NCBI GenBank assembly: GCA_027295435.1
Contig: JAPUKX010000091.1
Coordinates: forward strand, 1 to 5,036
Source of the DNA: Planctomycetota bacterium
GTDB lineage: Bacteria > Planctomycetota > Phycisphaerae > Phycisphaerales > SM1A02
Reading direction: 5' to 3'
DNA: 5,036 nt
Both the position numbers and the translations under genes were made by a program. A model generated the notes under the pieces. The model saw only the letters and a program-made list of their open reading frames with translations, did not search any database and was not told where the DNA came from. Shown here piece by piece: positions 1-5,036 of the stretch. Position 1 is the stretch's first letter. Each line of letters begins with the position of its first letter.

Positions 1-302
1 GGGTTGTTGTGACAGCCGCCACAACTGGTCTTGTTGAAGACCGGGCCCAACCCTTCTTCTTCCGTGAACACGCGGTTGAACTGAACCAGCCCTACTTCAA
101 AACGTGCCAATTGCTCAGGAGTGAGTCCGAGAAGCGGATCACCCATCTTCGGCTGGGGGACGACCCCGCCGGCGCCCGCGGTCTGGGCAAAAAAGATGCT
201 GGCCGCAAACGCCAAACACGTCGCGGCCAGAGGAGATAGATGCCGTTGAGACCTTGTCACCCTCGCAAGATCCGTATGCCTGATCCTCGCCCTGCTGAAC
301 AT
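1..302 (-). CDS. Di-haem cytochrome c of the DHOR/DUF1111 (putative thiol oxidoreductase/peroxidase-like) family, N-terminal part, cut by the window edge
   Basis: Only the first 100 codons are in the window; the gene continues past the left edge without a stop. The product is probably an exported redox protein. Residues 1-21 are Arg-rich, followed by a hydrophobic stretch (about 22-39, LSPLAATCLAFAASIFF) and a small-residue cleavage region ending near TAGA (41-44), as in a Sec signal peptide. The mature part has the segment GLGPVFN (84-90), followed at once by the haem-binding motif CGGCH (94-98). A GLGP-x-FN block just before the first CXXCH is typical of DHOR (DUF1111) proteins, which normally carry a second CXXCH further on. 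That second site is outside the window and cannot be checked. The start ATG at 302 is supported by a GAAGGAG eight bases upstream; the n-region is rather long. The gene is divergent from the TPR/CRTAC1 pair. An electron-transfer or peroxidase-like role in the periplasm is family knowledge; the true substrate is unknown. Confidence 0.82.
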   Translation of the reverse strand, partial: MFSRARIRHTDLARVTRSQRHLSPLAATCLAFAASIFFAQTAGAGGVVPQPKMGDPLLGLTPEQLARFEVGLVQFNRVFTEEEGLGPVFNKTSCGGCHNN

Positions 303-310
303 CAATACCA

Positions 311-317
311 CTCCTTC
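311..317 (-). promoter_or_regulatory. Ribosome binding site of the DHOR-type cytochrome gene
   Basis: Read on the minus strand this is GAAGGAG, with eight bases between it and the ATG at 302. It decides the start, because the reading frame stays open further upstream and a GTG at 311 abuts the motif too closely to use it. Confidence 0.7.
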
Positions 318-551
318 AAACTCCCTCGGAAACCCAGAAGTTGGTGATACACCACCGTCGCGGGTCCGAATATCTCCATATCGCAAACACACGCTCGCGA
401 GACCGCCTCGCAGCCCGTCAGCGGCGGCAAGCCCCTGACAGGATGGGAGTTTACCCGCGATTCACACTCGGTGCCAACCATTTCCGCCCTCGGCTGCACA
501 AAAAGACGCTTGCGGGGGCGGCAGGCACCATCGTTTGCGCCGCTAGAGTTG

Positions 552-578
552 GGTTCCCCCGGTTCCCCAGCTTCCCAA
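552..578. repeat. Three near-tandem 9-bp repeats upstream of the TPR gene
   Basis: The units are GGTTCCCCC (552-560), GGTTCCCCA (561-569) and GCTTCCCAA (570-578), a head-to-tail set with a 9-bp period ending about 77 bp before the TPR start. The period is shorter than one helix turn, so a standard operator series is not obvious. It may be a simple low-complexity repeat or a binding site; the sequence does not decide. Confidence 0.4.
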
Positions 579-655
579 GCGACAATACACTCACATCGCG
601 TTGAGCGGCCGGAATCAGCCGATTTGGGGGCGAGCCGGCCGGGAGAGCCTGCTGA

Positions 656-1510
656 ATGGGATGGTCAATCAGACATGCGTCCGTCGTCGGCCTTGCGGGG
701 CTGGCGGCGTGTGTGTCGATCCTAGCCGCCAGCTGCGATTCCGATGGTGGCGCGACAAAGGAACCTCTAGCGGACGATCCCCCCGCGGACGCCCAGACCG
801 ACCAGCCGAGCGAAGCCGAGCCCGCGATGGCGACCGCCTCTCTGAATCGTGAACTTTCCGCAGCCTTCAGGCTGATCGGCCAAGGCCGCACCGATGTGGC
901 GAGGCCGCGGCTGGTGAGCTACCTCAACCAGCATCCGGATGATGGTCGGGCGGAGTTTCTGCTCGGGCTCACCTATCACCGGGAGAAGCGCTACGCCCTG
1001 GCCAGGCCCCGATTCACGCAGGCGATTGAGCTGGAGCCTCAATATCACCCGACGTATCACTTTCTCGGCTGGTGCCTGTACTACTTGGGCGAAACGCAAG
1101 CCGCGAGGGCGGCGTTCGAGCAACACCTGACCTTCGTGGCGACCGAGGGCGACTCGCACTTCGGCATCGGTTTGATCGACTTTGATGAGGATCGCCTTGA
1201 TGATGCTGAGCTGCGCTTTCGCACAGCGATCAAGCTTCAAGCGGACAACCCGCGGCGAGTCAGGGATGTTTCCAAGGCTCATGCCCGCCTGGCGGACGTG
1301 TACATCCGACGCAACGCCCTGGAAGACGCCAAGGCCCAGCTGCAACTGGCGACGGACCTCTGGCCGGAGCATTACGCGGCGTTCTACAAGCTTTCGCGCG
1401 TGCTGACTCGATTGGGTGAGATTGAAGCCGCCGAGGAGGCCTTTCGCCTGTACAAGCATTGGCAGGAGCGAGTGCGGCTGCGAAGAGGTGTTCCGGGGCG
1501 CGCGCCATGA
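656..1510 (+). CDS. Exported tetratricopeptide repeat (TPR) protein, probable lipoprotein
   Basis: The 284-aa protein has a short signal sequence, a Pro/Ala/Asp-rich linker (about 28-60) and a TPR solenoid filling the rest. Repeats of about 34 residues can be placed near 63-96, 97-130, 131-164, 165-199, 206-239 and 240-273. Typical TPR positions are visible, for example YALARPRFTQAIELEP (113-128) and GEIEAAEEAFRLY (254-266). TPRs are protein-binding scaffolds, so a partner-holding role is expected. The signal segment (8-26) ends at Cys27 in LAASC-D, and an earlier LAAC ends at Cys19. Either could be the lipidated Cys: Cys19 has the more canonical lipobox, whereas Cys27 follows a more normal-length hydrophobic core. 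The start ATG has GGGAGAG eight bases upstream. The stop overlaps the next gene's start (ATGA), implying translational coupling with the CRTAC1-like protein. No enzymatic domain is seen. Confidence 0.88.
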   Translation: MGWSIRHASVVGLAGLAACVSILAASCDSDGGATKEPLADDPPADAQTDQPSEAEPAMATASLNRELSAAFRLIGQGRTDVARPRLVSYLNQHPDDGRAEFLLGLTYHREKRYALARPRFTQAIELEPQYHPTYHFLGWCLYYLGETQAARAAFEQHLTFVATEGDSHFGIGLIDFDEDRLDDAELRFRTAIKLQADNPRRVRDVSKAHARLADVYIRRNALEDAKAQLQLATDLWPEHYAAFYKLSRVLTRLGEIEAAEEAFRLYKHWQERVRLRRGVPGRAP

Positions 1511-3228
1511 AGTGCATGGGCTGCAGCGTATGGCAAGTCATCCTCGCCGCCGCTGTGGAGATGCTCGCTTGCTGTGCAGGTGATGATCCGGCCAGCCCTT
1601 CATCCGGCCAGACCTCCTCCGGCCCGCCTGCGATGCGCTTCTCCACGCTCACCGCGGCGGAATCCGGAATCGACATGGTGATGACTTGCGGCGGCCGTCC
1701 TTCGGCGCAGATCCTCGAAGTCAACGGCGGCGGGCTGGGGCTGATCGACTACGACCGCGACGGCGATCTGGACCTGTTCATAGCCAACGGCGCCACCCTG
1801 GATGATCCGGAGAACGGGCCCGGGTGCCGGCTGTACGAGAATCTGGGCGGCCTGAGGTTCCGCGACGTCACCGACGCGATGGGCATCACGCTTCGCCGCT
1901 GGGCGATGGGTGTGGCTGTCGGCGACTACGATGGCGACGGCTGGGACGACCTGTTCATCGCCTGCTACGGCCCAAACGTGCTGCTTCGAAATGCGGGTGG
2001 TGGACGCTTCGTCGATGTCACCGATGTCGCCGGCGTAGGCGACCCCAGATGGGGCACCAGCTGCGCCTTCGGCGACATCGATGGCGACGATGACCTCGAT
2101 CTATACGTGGTCAACTATCTCGATTTCGATGTCGCCAACCCCCCGCCCCAATCACAGTTCAGAGGCCTGCAGGTTATGGCCGGGCCGCATGGGTTGAGCG
2201 CCCAGAACGATGTGTTGTACGAGAACCTCGGCGATGGGACGTTTCGCGATATCACCCAGACCAGCGGTTGCCTTCGGGCCCAGCCGGCCTATGGCCTGGG
2301 GGTGGTGTTCATCGACTTCGACGCCGACGGCCGGCAGGACATCTTCGTCGGCAACGACTCGATGCCAAACTTCCTGTTCCGCAACCTCGGCACGGGGCGT
2401 TTCGAGGAGGTCGGCGGATTCAGTGGCATTGCCGCCAACGCCGACGGCGGCGAGCAAGCCACCATGGGGATCGGGATTGCCGACGTGGATGGCAACGGCT
2501 TTCCCGACGTCTTTACGACCAACTTCTCCAGCGACACCAACACGCTCCACCTCAACCTCGACGGAACCTTCTTTGACGACCGGACCATGCAGTTTGGCCT
2601 GGGAATGATCAGCCGACCATTCCTTGGCTGGTCATGCGGGTTCTATGATTTTGATCACGACGGCGACGAAGACCTGCTGATCGTCAACGGCCACGTCTAT
2701 CCCCAGGCTAGCATGGAGGCGATCAACTCGACCTACCGGCAGCCGCCACTGCTTTTTGCGCGTGTCGGGCATCGCTTTGCCCGCGTCACCGATCCGAGCG
2801 TCGCGACGTTCCTGCACGAGCCGTACCGCGATCGTCCCGCCGTGTTCGGCGACCTTGATCAAGACGGTGACATCGACGTGATCGTTGGTGAGCTCAGCGG
2901 GCCGATTCGCGTGCTCCGCAATGACTGTGCCGGCGGCAACTGGCTGATCGTCGAGCTGCGGGATCCGCGAGCCTCGGGGGGCAATCACCGTGGGCTTGGC
3001 AGTAGAGTCGAAGTGATTTATGACGCGGTTACCCAGCGCCGCTGGATCTACAGCGGGGGAGGCTTTCAATCATCAAGCGCTCAATACGCCCACTTCGGCC
3101 TACCCGGCGGTGTTTCAACGGTTACCGTCGAGATCACCTGGCCCGACGGCTATCACCAGCGCCGCGAGTCTGTGTTGGTCAAACAGCATCTTGTTGTGCA
3201 GCGCGACGACGCGCCGCCGCCACCCTGA
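1507..3228 (+). CDS. CRTAC1-like exported protein: FG-GAP/VCBS seven-repeat propeller with C-terminal ASPIC/UnbV domain
   Basis: The 573-aa protein starts with a signal sequence (M1-K2, hydrophobic 8-21) ending in MLACC (19-23), so it may be a lipoprotein anchored at Cys22 or Cys23. The lipobox is not canonical, and Glu18 inside the hydrophobic core is odd. Seven calcium-loop motifs of the FG-GAP/VCBS type follow: DYDRDGDLD (81-89), DYDGDGWDD (140-148), DIDGDDDLD (190-198), DFDADGRQD (270-278), DVDGNGFPD (326-334), DFDHDGDED (381-389) and DLDQDGDID (449-457). Seven such loops predict an integrin-like seven-bladed beta-propeller. The third loop has Asp where Gly is usual. Residues about 479-567 form an ASPIC/UnbV domain, with GSRVEV, the SGGGFQSSSAQYAHFGLPGG region and EITWPDGY. 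The family is known from animal CRTAC1 and many planctomycetes; its bacterial function is unsettled, with adhesion or surface binding commonly suggested. I chose the ATG at 1507 because it overlaps the TPR stop as ATGA and directly precedes the signal peptide. An in-frame ATG at 1459 would add 16 non-signal residues inside the TPR gene. Confidence 0.92.
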   Translation: MKCMGCSVWQVILAAAVEMLACCAGDDPASPSSGQTSSGPPAMRFSTLTAAESGIDMVMTCGGRPSAQILEVNGGGLGLIDYDRDGDLDLFIANGATLDDPENGPGCRLYENLGGLRFRDVTDAMGITLRRWAMGVAVGDYDGDGWDDLFIACYGPNVLLRNAGGGRFVDVTDVAGVGDPRWGTSCAFGDIDGDDDLDLYVVNYLDFDVANPPPQSQFRGLQVMAGPHGLSAQNDVLYENLGDGTFRDITQTSGCLRAQPAYGLGVVFIDFDADGRQDIFVGNDSMPNFLFRNLGTGRFEEVGGFSGIAANADGGEQATMGIGIADVDGNGFPDVFTTNFSSDTNTLHLNLDGTFFDDRTMQFGLGMISRPFLGWSCGFYDFDHDGDEDLLIVNGHVYPQASMEAINSTYRQPPLLFARVGHRFARVTDPSVATFLHEPYRDRPAVFGDLDQDGDIDVIVGELSGPIRVLRNDCAGGNWLIVELRDPRASGGNHRGLGSRVEVIYDAVTQRRWIYSGGGFQSSSAQYAHFGLPGGVSTVTVEITWPDGYHQRRESVLVKQHLVVQRDDAPPPP

Positions 3229-3544
3229 TTCGGCGACCTGGTCAAGGGCCGTCCGAACGCGCAGCCCCATCGAAAGTGATGGTCGATCTGCGCATGTCGC
3301 ATAGACGGTACAGACCGAACGCCATTAGGGACCGCCAAGGCGATGTCCGGTTCGTCTGCCGGGGCGAATCATCTCCGCACGGGCGCGATGACCCTTGCCC
3401 CTTGGTTATAGGTCGCAGATTCGCCTCGGATGCTGAGGCATTGGATGCGGATGACGCCATCGTTATGCCGACCATACAGTAGCACTCGGCCTTCGTGGCC
3501 GGTGCCCCAACGAAGGTTGACGAGGTAGGAGGGCCGGCCGACCC
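3229..3544. other. Intergenic region between the CRTAC1-like gene and the orphan gene
   Basis: This 316-bp stretch has no convincing gene. A 68-codon plus-strand frame at 3276-3482 has no good ribosome site or recognisable feature, and a minus-strand frame at 3242-3598 runs into the start of the next gene. No hairpin followed by a T-run is visible after the CRTAC1-like stop, so termination there is not explained by an intrinsic terminator. A small stem GCCTC/GAGGC occurs at about 3424-3440. The last 60 bases form the structured leader described separately. Any promoter for the downstream gene should lie here, but no clear -35/-10 pair was recognised. Confidence 0.55.
3486..3540 (+). promoter_or_regulatory. 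Structured leader with alternative hairpins in front of the orphan gene, including its ribosome binding site
   Basis: Two inverted repeats overlap. CGGCC (3487-3491) pairs with GGCCG (3497-3501) across the loop TTCGT. CCTTCGT (3490-3496) pairs perfectly over 7 bp with ACGAAGG (3510-3516), and an inner GGC/GCC pair (3497-3499 with 3504-3506) can extend that stem. The two folds share bases and cannot coexist. Eleven bases further on lies AGGAGG (3527-3532), a strong Shine-Dalgarno with a rather long 12-base gap to the ATG at 3545. It overlaps the palindrome GGCCGGCC (3532-3539), which could pair with the upstream GGCC copies. This may influence translation; it is not a known riboswitch class that I recognise. 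Confidence 0.4.
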
Positions 3545-4051
3545 ATGGGTTGGTTCATCAACGAACGGAAGGTGAAGGCCGCTGCCAACTCGATGCACCA
3601 GTTCTGCCAGGAGGTGCGATCGATCTTTCCCGGTGATACCGATGACGGGGTCATCGAATCGGCAACGATCTTCTTATACGTGAGTTTGTCGCGAGATCTG
3701 TTCGGCCGGCGATTCGCCGAATGCCTGTCTACCCGGCTGCGAGATCGACTCAAGTACGCAACACTTTCCGAGGCCGAGACACGGATCGCCAGGATCGCTC
3801 GCCAGGCCGACGACCTGGAGCGGGCGGCGGATTCAGTCTCATCGCCTCGCTCGCCCCAGGAAAAGTGCCGCAATCACGTGACCAGCGTCATCGGATCGCT
3901 GTTGCTGGAAGCTGGATTTCGTAGCGACGATCCGCAACTTCTCAAAGAGACCTACCCGAGATTCGAGGATGTCGTCCGGCGCCTCAAGAGTCATCTGCTG
4001 GGCATCAAAGAGCAGAACGCCGTCATGATGAAGAGAACGTCGTCGCGGTAG
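3545..4051 (+). CDS. Hypothetical soluble helical protein of 168 aa
   Basis: I do not recognise the family. The 168-aa product has no signal peptide and no membrane segment, so it is probably cytoplasmic. It is rich in Arg, Glu, Asp, Ala and Leu and looks mostly alpha-helical. Long charged helices are likely around 5-28, 48-70 and 75-97 (SEAETRIARIARQADDLERA, 75-94), then a Ser/Pro break (about 97-104), then helices around 106-123 and 130-160. Cys occurs at 21, 60 and 108 without a CXXC or metal-site pattern. Codon third positions are mostly G/C, as expected for a real gene here, though less strongly than in the CRTAC1-like gene. The start is supported by AGGAGG 12 bases upstream. It lies 316 bp from its left neighbour and converges with the lipoprotein gene, so it probably forms its own transcription unit. 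An overlapping minus-strand frame (3463-3873) is the less credible alternative. Confidence 0.68.
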   Translation: MGWFINERKVKAAANSMHQFCQEVRSIFPGDTDDGVIESATIFLYVSLSRDLFGRRFAECLSTRLRDRLKYATLSEAETRIARIARQADDLERAADSVSSPRSPQEKCRNHVTSVIGSLLLEAGFRSDDPQLLKETYPRFEDVVRRLKSHLLGIKEQNAVMMKRTSSR

Positions 4052-4052
4052 C

Positions 4053-4070
4053 GGCTCTCGAGCCTCGTTT
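4053..4070 (+). terminator. Possible weak terminator hairpin after the orphan gene
   Basis: GGCT (4053-4056) and AGCC (4061-4064) form a 4-bp stem with loop CTCG directly after the stop codon, followed by TCGTTTG. The stem is short and the T-run is only three bases, so this is a weak call. Confidence 0.22.
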
Positions 4071-4086
4071 GAAGGTTTGAAGGTTT
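4067..4086. repeat. Short tandem repeat GTTTGAAG x2.5
   Basis: GTTTGAAG occurs at 4067-4074 and again at 4075-4082, followed by a partial GTTT. It lies in the convergent intergenic region. Probably a simple slippage repeat without function. Confidence 0.6.
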
Positions 4087-4101
4087 CAGTTGGCTCCTTC
4101 T

Positions 4102-4131
4102 GAAGAAAACCGCCGGGCGCGGACCCAGCGG
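4102..4131 (-). terminator. Rho-independent terminator of the lipoprotein gene
   Basis: On the minus strand CCGCTGGG (4131-4124) pairs with CCCGGCGG (4117-4110) over 8 bp, with one T-G wobble and the 6-base loop TCCGCG. It is followed immediately by TTTTCTTC (4109-4102). A GC-rich stem plus a T-rich tail is the classic intrinsic terminator. It lies about 70 bases after the lipoprotein stop codon, in the right orientation. On the plus strand the same hairpin is not followed by T residues, so it is not expected to stop transcription of the convergent orphan gene. Confidence 0.75.
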
Positions 4132-4201
4132 GTGTGGATGAACCTTGTGTTTGCGTCGCCGGGCCTGCGGTCCAGCGAGGCGGTAGCGGGCGTGGCTGAG
4201 G

Positions 4202-4714
4202 TCAGTGTGAACTCTTCGAGCTCTCCGGGACGTCGGCCATCATCTTGTATACGAACCGGCCGCGCTTGACTTCACGCTCCGGGATGATTGCGACCGCGCC
4301 TACACCGGTATTGAACATGAGCTTGTCCGCGGTGCCGGTCGCGACGATCTTGACCGGCGGTTGCGTCAAGAGCTCCAGCCAATACTTCTTCCCGGTCGAT
4401 TGCCAGCTCGGAGAAACGGGCTCGATCCGGATGTGCACGAGCGGGCTGGTTTCTGAGCTGTAGTTGGTGCTCCGAGACAGCCGATAGCTTGCCCTTCCGC
4501 CCGGTTCAATCTGAAGCTTGGCGTCAGCGACAAGCTCGGGCGACTTCCCTGAGGCCGTGTCGGGAGTGCCCACGAAGAATTGGACGTTCAGCCAGGAATC
4601 CGAAACGTTGGTGACCTCGATGGAATTTGAAGTTGCGCAGCCGCTCAGACCGCCGGCCAGCGCCACACAACCCAATACTGAGGCGAGTGGAAGGATCGAA
4701 AGACGGTGTGACAT
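4202..4714 (-). CDS. Hypothetical lipoprotein of 170 aa
   Basis: The product starts with a clear lipoprotein signal peptide: MSHR, a hydrophobic core (about 5-22) and the lipobox LSGC (23-26), so Cys26 should be lipid-modified and the protein envelope-anchored. Position +2 is Ala, which in Lol-type systems would allow outer-membrane sorting. The mature 145-residue domain begins with SIEVTNVSDSWLNVQFFVGT (31-50) and alternates short hydrophobic strands with polar turns, so it is probably beta-rich. It ends in a Ser/Lys-rich tail. No catalytic motif is visible and I cannot name a family. A single-domain beta-sandwich fold is a guess. The start at 4714 is chosen because GAGGAG lies nine bases upstream and it begins right at the signal peptide. 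An in-frame ATG at 4762 would put 16 charged residues (MEHPKHKKQGKEETIA) in front of it. The gene is monocistronic in the window and ends at a good intrinsic terminator. Confidence 0.85.
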   Translation of the reverse strand: MSHRLSILPLASVLGCVALAGGLSGCATSNSIEVTNVSDSWLNVQFFVGTPDTASGKSPELVADAKLQIEPGGRASYRLSRSTNYSSETSPLVHIRIEPVSPSWQSTGKKYWLELLTQPPVKIVATGTADKLMFNTGVGAVAIIPEREVKRGRFVYKMMADVPESSKSSH

Positions 4715-4723
4715 TGCGATAGT

Positions 4724-4730
4724 CTCCTCT
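4724..4730 (-). promoter_or_regulatory. Ribosome binding site of the lipoprotein gene
   Basis: The minus strand reads AGAGGAG with nine bases before the ATG at 4714. It settles the choice of that start over the in-frame ATG at 4762. Confidence 0.75.
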
Positions 4731-4994
4731 TTTCCTTGTTTCTTGTGTTTAGGGTGCTCCACCGATCCGCGTCGCGATGCGGCGAGCCTTGGGGTTTCAG
4801 TGCCGAGGGATATGTGTCCCGTAGGGTTCAGCGATCGTCAAACCCAAAGGCCGCCTTGAGCGGAAATCCCCAACCAGCCGCCCAGATCACCACCCCGCCG
4901 CGGTACCGGGCCGGCGGGCCGGGTTTCATCTTGATTCCCGGGCGTGACCACAAAAGTCGCAGTATTGCGTGCCGTTGAGGGCCCCTGATTCAAG
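4731..4994. other. Intergenic region between the lipoprotein gene and the tRNA gene
   Basis: No gene is supported here; plus-strand frames across it overlap the lipoprotein start and have no recognisable features. The lipoprotein promoter should lie here. A minus-strand TTGACG (4841-4836) resembles a -35 box, but the following AT-rich patch (ATAT around 4811) is about 20 bases away, so the pair is weak. The sequence just downstream of the tRNA has no hairpin with a T-run, so read-through from the tRNA toward the lipoprotein gene is possible. Confidence 0.5.
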
Positions 4995-5036
4995 CGCGCC
5001 CGGGAGGACTCGAACCTCCGACCCCCGGTTTAGGAA
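4995..5036 (-). tRNA. tRNA-Arg (anticodon CCU), 3' half, cut by the window edge
   Basis: The minus strand shows the 3' half of a tRNA. The anticodon loop is TTCCTAA (5036-5030), giving anticodon CCT (5034-5032), which reads the arginine codon AGG. The 3' side of the anticodon stem is ACCGG (5029-5025) and the variable loop is GGGTC (5024-5020). The T arm is GGAGG-TTCGAGT-CCTCC (5019-5003), with a perfect 5-bp stem and the conserved TTCGA. The acceptor strand is CGGGCGC (5002-4996) and the discriminator is G (4995). The next bases are CTT, so the CCA end is not encoded and must be added by nucleotidyltransferase. The 5' half, including the D arm and the matching GCGCCCG acceptor strand, should lie just beyond the right edge. 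Confidence 0.9.

Larger units (their letters stand above)
303..655. other. Divergent intergenic region between the cytochrome gene and the TPR/CRTAC1 pair
   Basis: This 353-bp stretch must hold the promoters of both divergent units. Several frames are open here, but they lack ribosome sites, recognisable domains or signal peptides, and look like GC-rich shadows. Visible structure includes the interrupted palindrome TGGTG-ATA-CACCA at 342-354, upstream of the cytochrome start, and the palindrome CTCGCGAG at 394-401. There is also a 5-bp inverted repeat, GTCAG (417-421) with CTGAC (435-439), and three near-tandem 9-mers at 552-578. A TACACT at 586-591 could be a weak -10 box for the plus-strand pair, but no matching -35 is convincing. 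Promoters of such organisms are poorly predicted by the E. coli consensus, so no promoter is called. Confidence 0.6.

Noticed and set aside
9..239. Plus-strand open frame of 76 codons at the left end
   Set aside because: It lies antisense to the cytochrome gene, whose signal peptide, GLGPVFN and CGGCH motifs are clear. The plus frame has no recognisable features.
341..604. Plus-strand 87-codon frame in the divergent intergenic region
   Set aside because: No ribosome site, composition unlike a protein, and its short Phe-Pro repeat only reflects the 9-bp DNA repeat at 552-578.
767..1459. Minus-strand open frame of 230 codons
   Set aside because: It is antisense to the TPR gene, lacks a signal, domain or ribosome site, and is explained by the GC-rich codon use of the real gene.
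1459..1506. Longer start for the CRTAC1-like protein
   Set aside because: It would add 16 residues before the signal peptide and lie inside the TPR gene. The ATGA overlap at 1507 fits better.
3229..3300. Intrinsic terminator for the CRTAC1-like gene
   Set aside because: Looked for, but no GC-rich stem followed by a T-run was found after the stop.
3242..3598. Minus-strand 118-codon frame across the gap after the CRTAC1-like gene
   Set aside because: It overlaps the start of the orphan gene, whose ribosome site is strong. The translated product is low-complexity Ser/Ala/Pro with no recognisable feature.
3463..3873. Minus-strand 136-codon frame opposite the orphan gene
   Set aside because: Ser/Arg-rich shadow-like composition and no good ribosome site. 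The plus-strand frame has both a better start and better codon use, though the decision rests on inspection only.
4836..4841. TTGACG on the minus strand as a -35 box for the lipoprotein gene
   Set aside because: No -10 hexamer of reasonable quality lies 16-18 bases downstream, so it is mentioned only within the intergenic entry.
4927..4994. Minus-strand string YCDFCGH resembling a small zinc ribbon, ending in a stop
   Set aside because: The frame has no start codon between the tRNA 3' end and the CXXC and would have to read through the tRNA, so it is most likely chance.

Overview
The window is about 5 kb of GC-rich bacterial DNA. It carries one protein gene cut by the left edge, four complete protein genes and the 3' half of a tRNA cut by the right edge. 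The proteins suggest a Planctomycetota-type organism, or another lineage rich in such proteins (Acidobacteriota, Verrucomicrobiota). The reasons are an FG-GAP/VCBS propeller with an ASPIC/UnbV domain (CRTAC1-like), a di-haem DHOR-type cytochrome, a TPR lipoprotein candidate and a tRNA without encoded CCA. This assignment is inferred from gene content; no phylogenetic marker is complete here.

Left part (1-3228): on the minus strand, a gene running off the left edge encodes an exported protein with a CXXCH haem site in the DHOR/DUF1111 setting. A 353-bp intergenic region separates it from a divergent plus-strand pair. That pair is a 284-aa TPR protein with an export signal and a 573-aa CRTAC1-like protein with seven DxDxDG-type loops and a C-terminal ASPIC/UnbV domain. 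The two genes overlap by ATGA, so they are very probably co-transcribed and translationally coupled. All three products look exported, which fits a cell-envelope function, but their substrate is not evident.

Middle part (3229-4051): a 316-bp gap without a convincing gene ends in a leader with two mutually exclusive hairpins. It precedes a 168-aa, apparently soluble and helical protein of unknown function with a strong Shine-Dalgarno sequence.

Right part (4052-5036): a minus-strand gene for a 170-aa lipoprotein faces the orphan gene. It ends at a good Rho-independent terminator in the convergent intergenic region. At the right edge lies the 3' half of a minus-strand tRNA-Arg with anticodon CCU.

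I saw no CRISPR array, insertion sequence, integrase, defence system or other mobile element. The points most worth following are the divergent cytochrome / TPR / CRTAC1 arrangement and the structured leader of the orphan gene.
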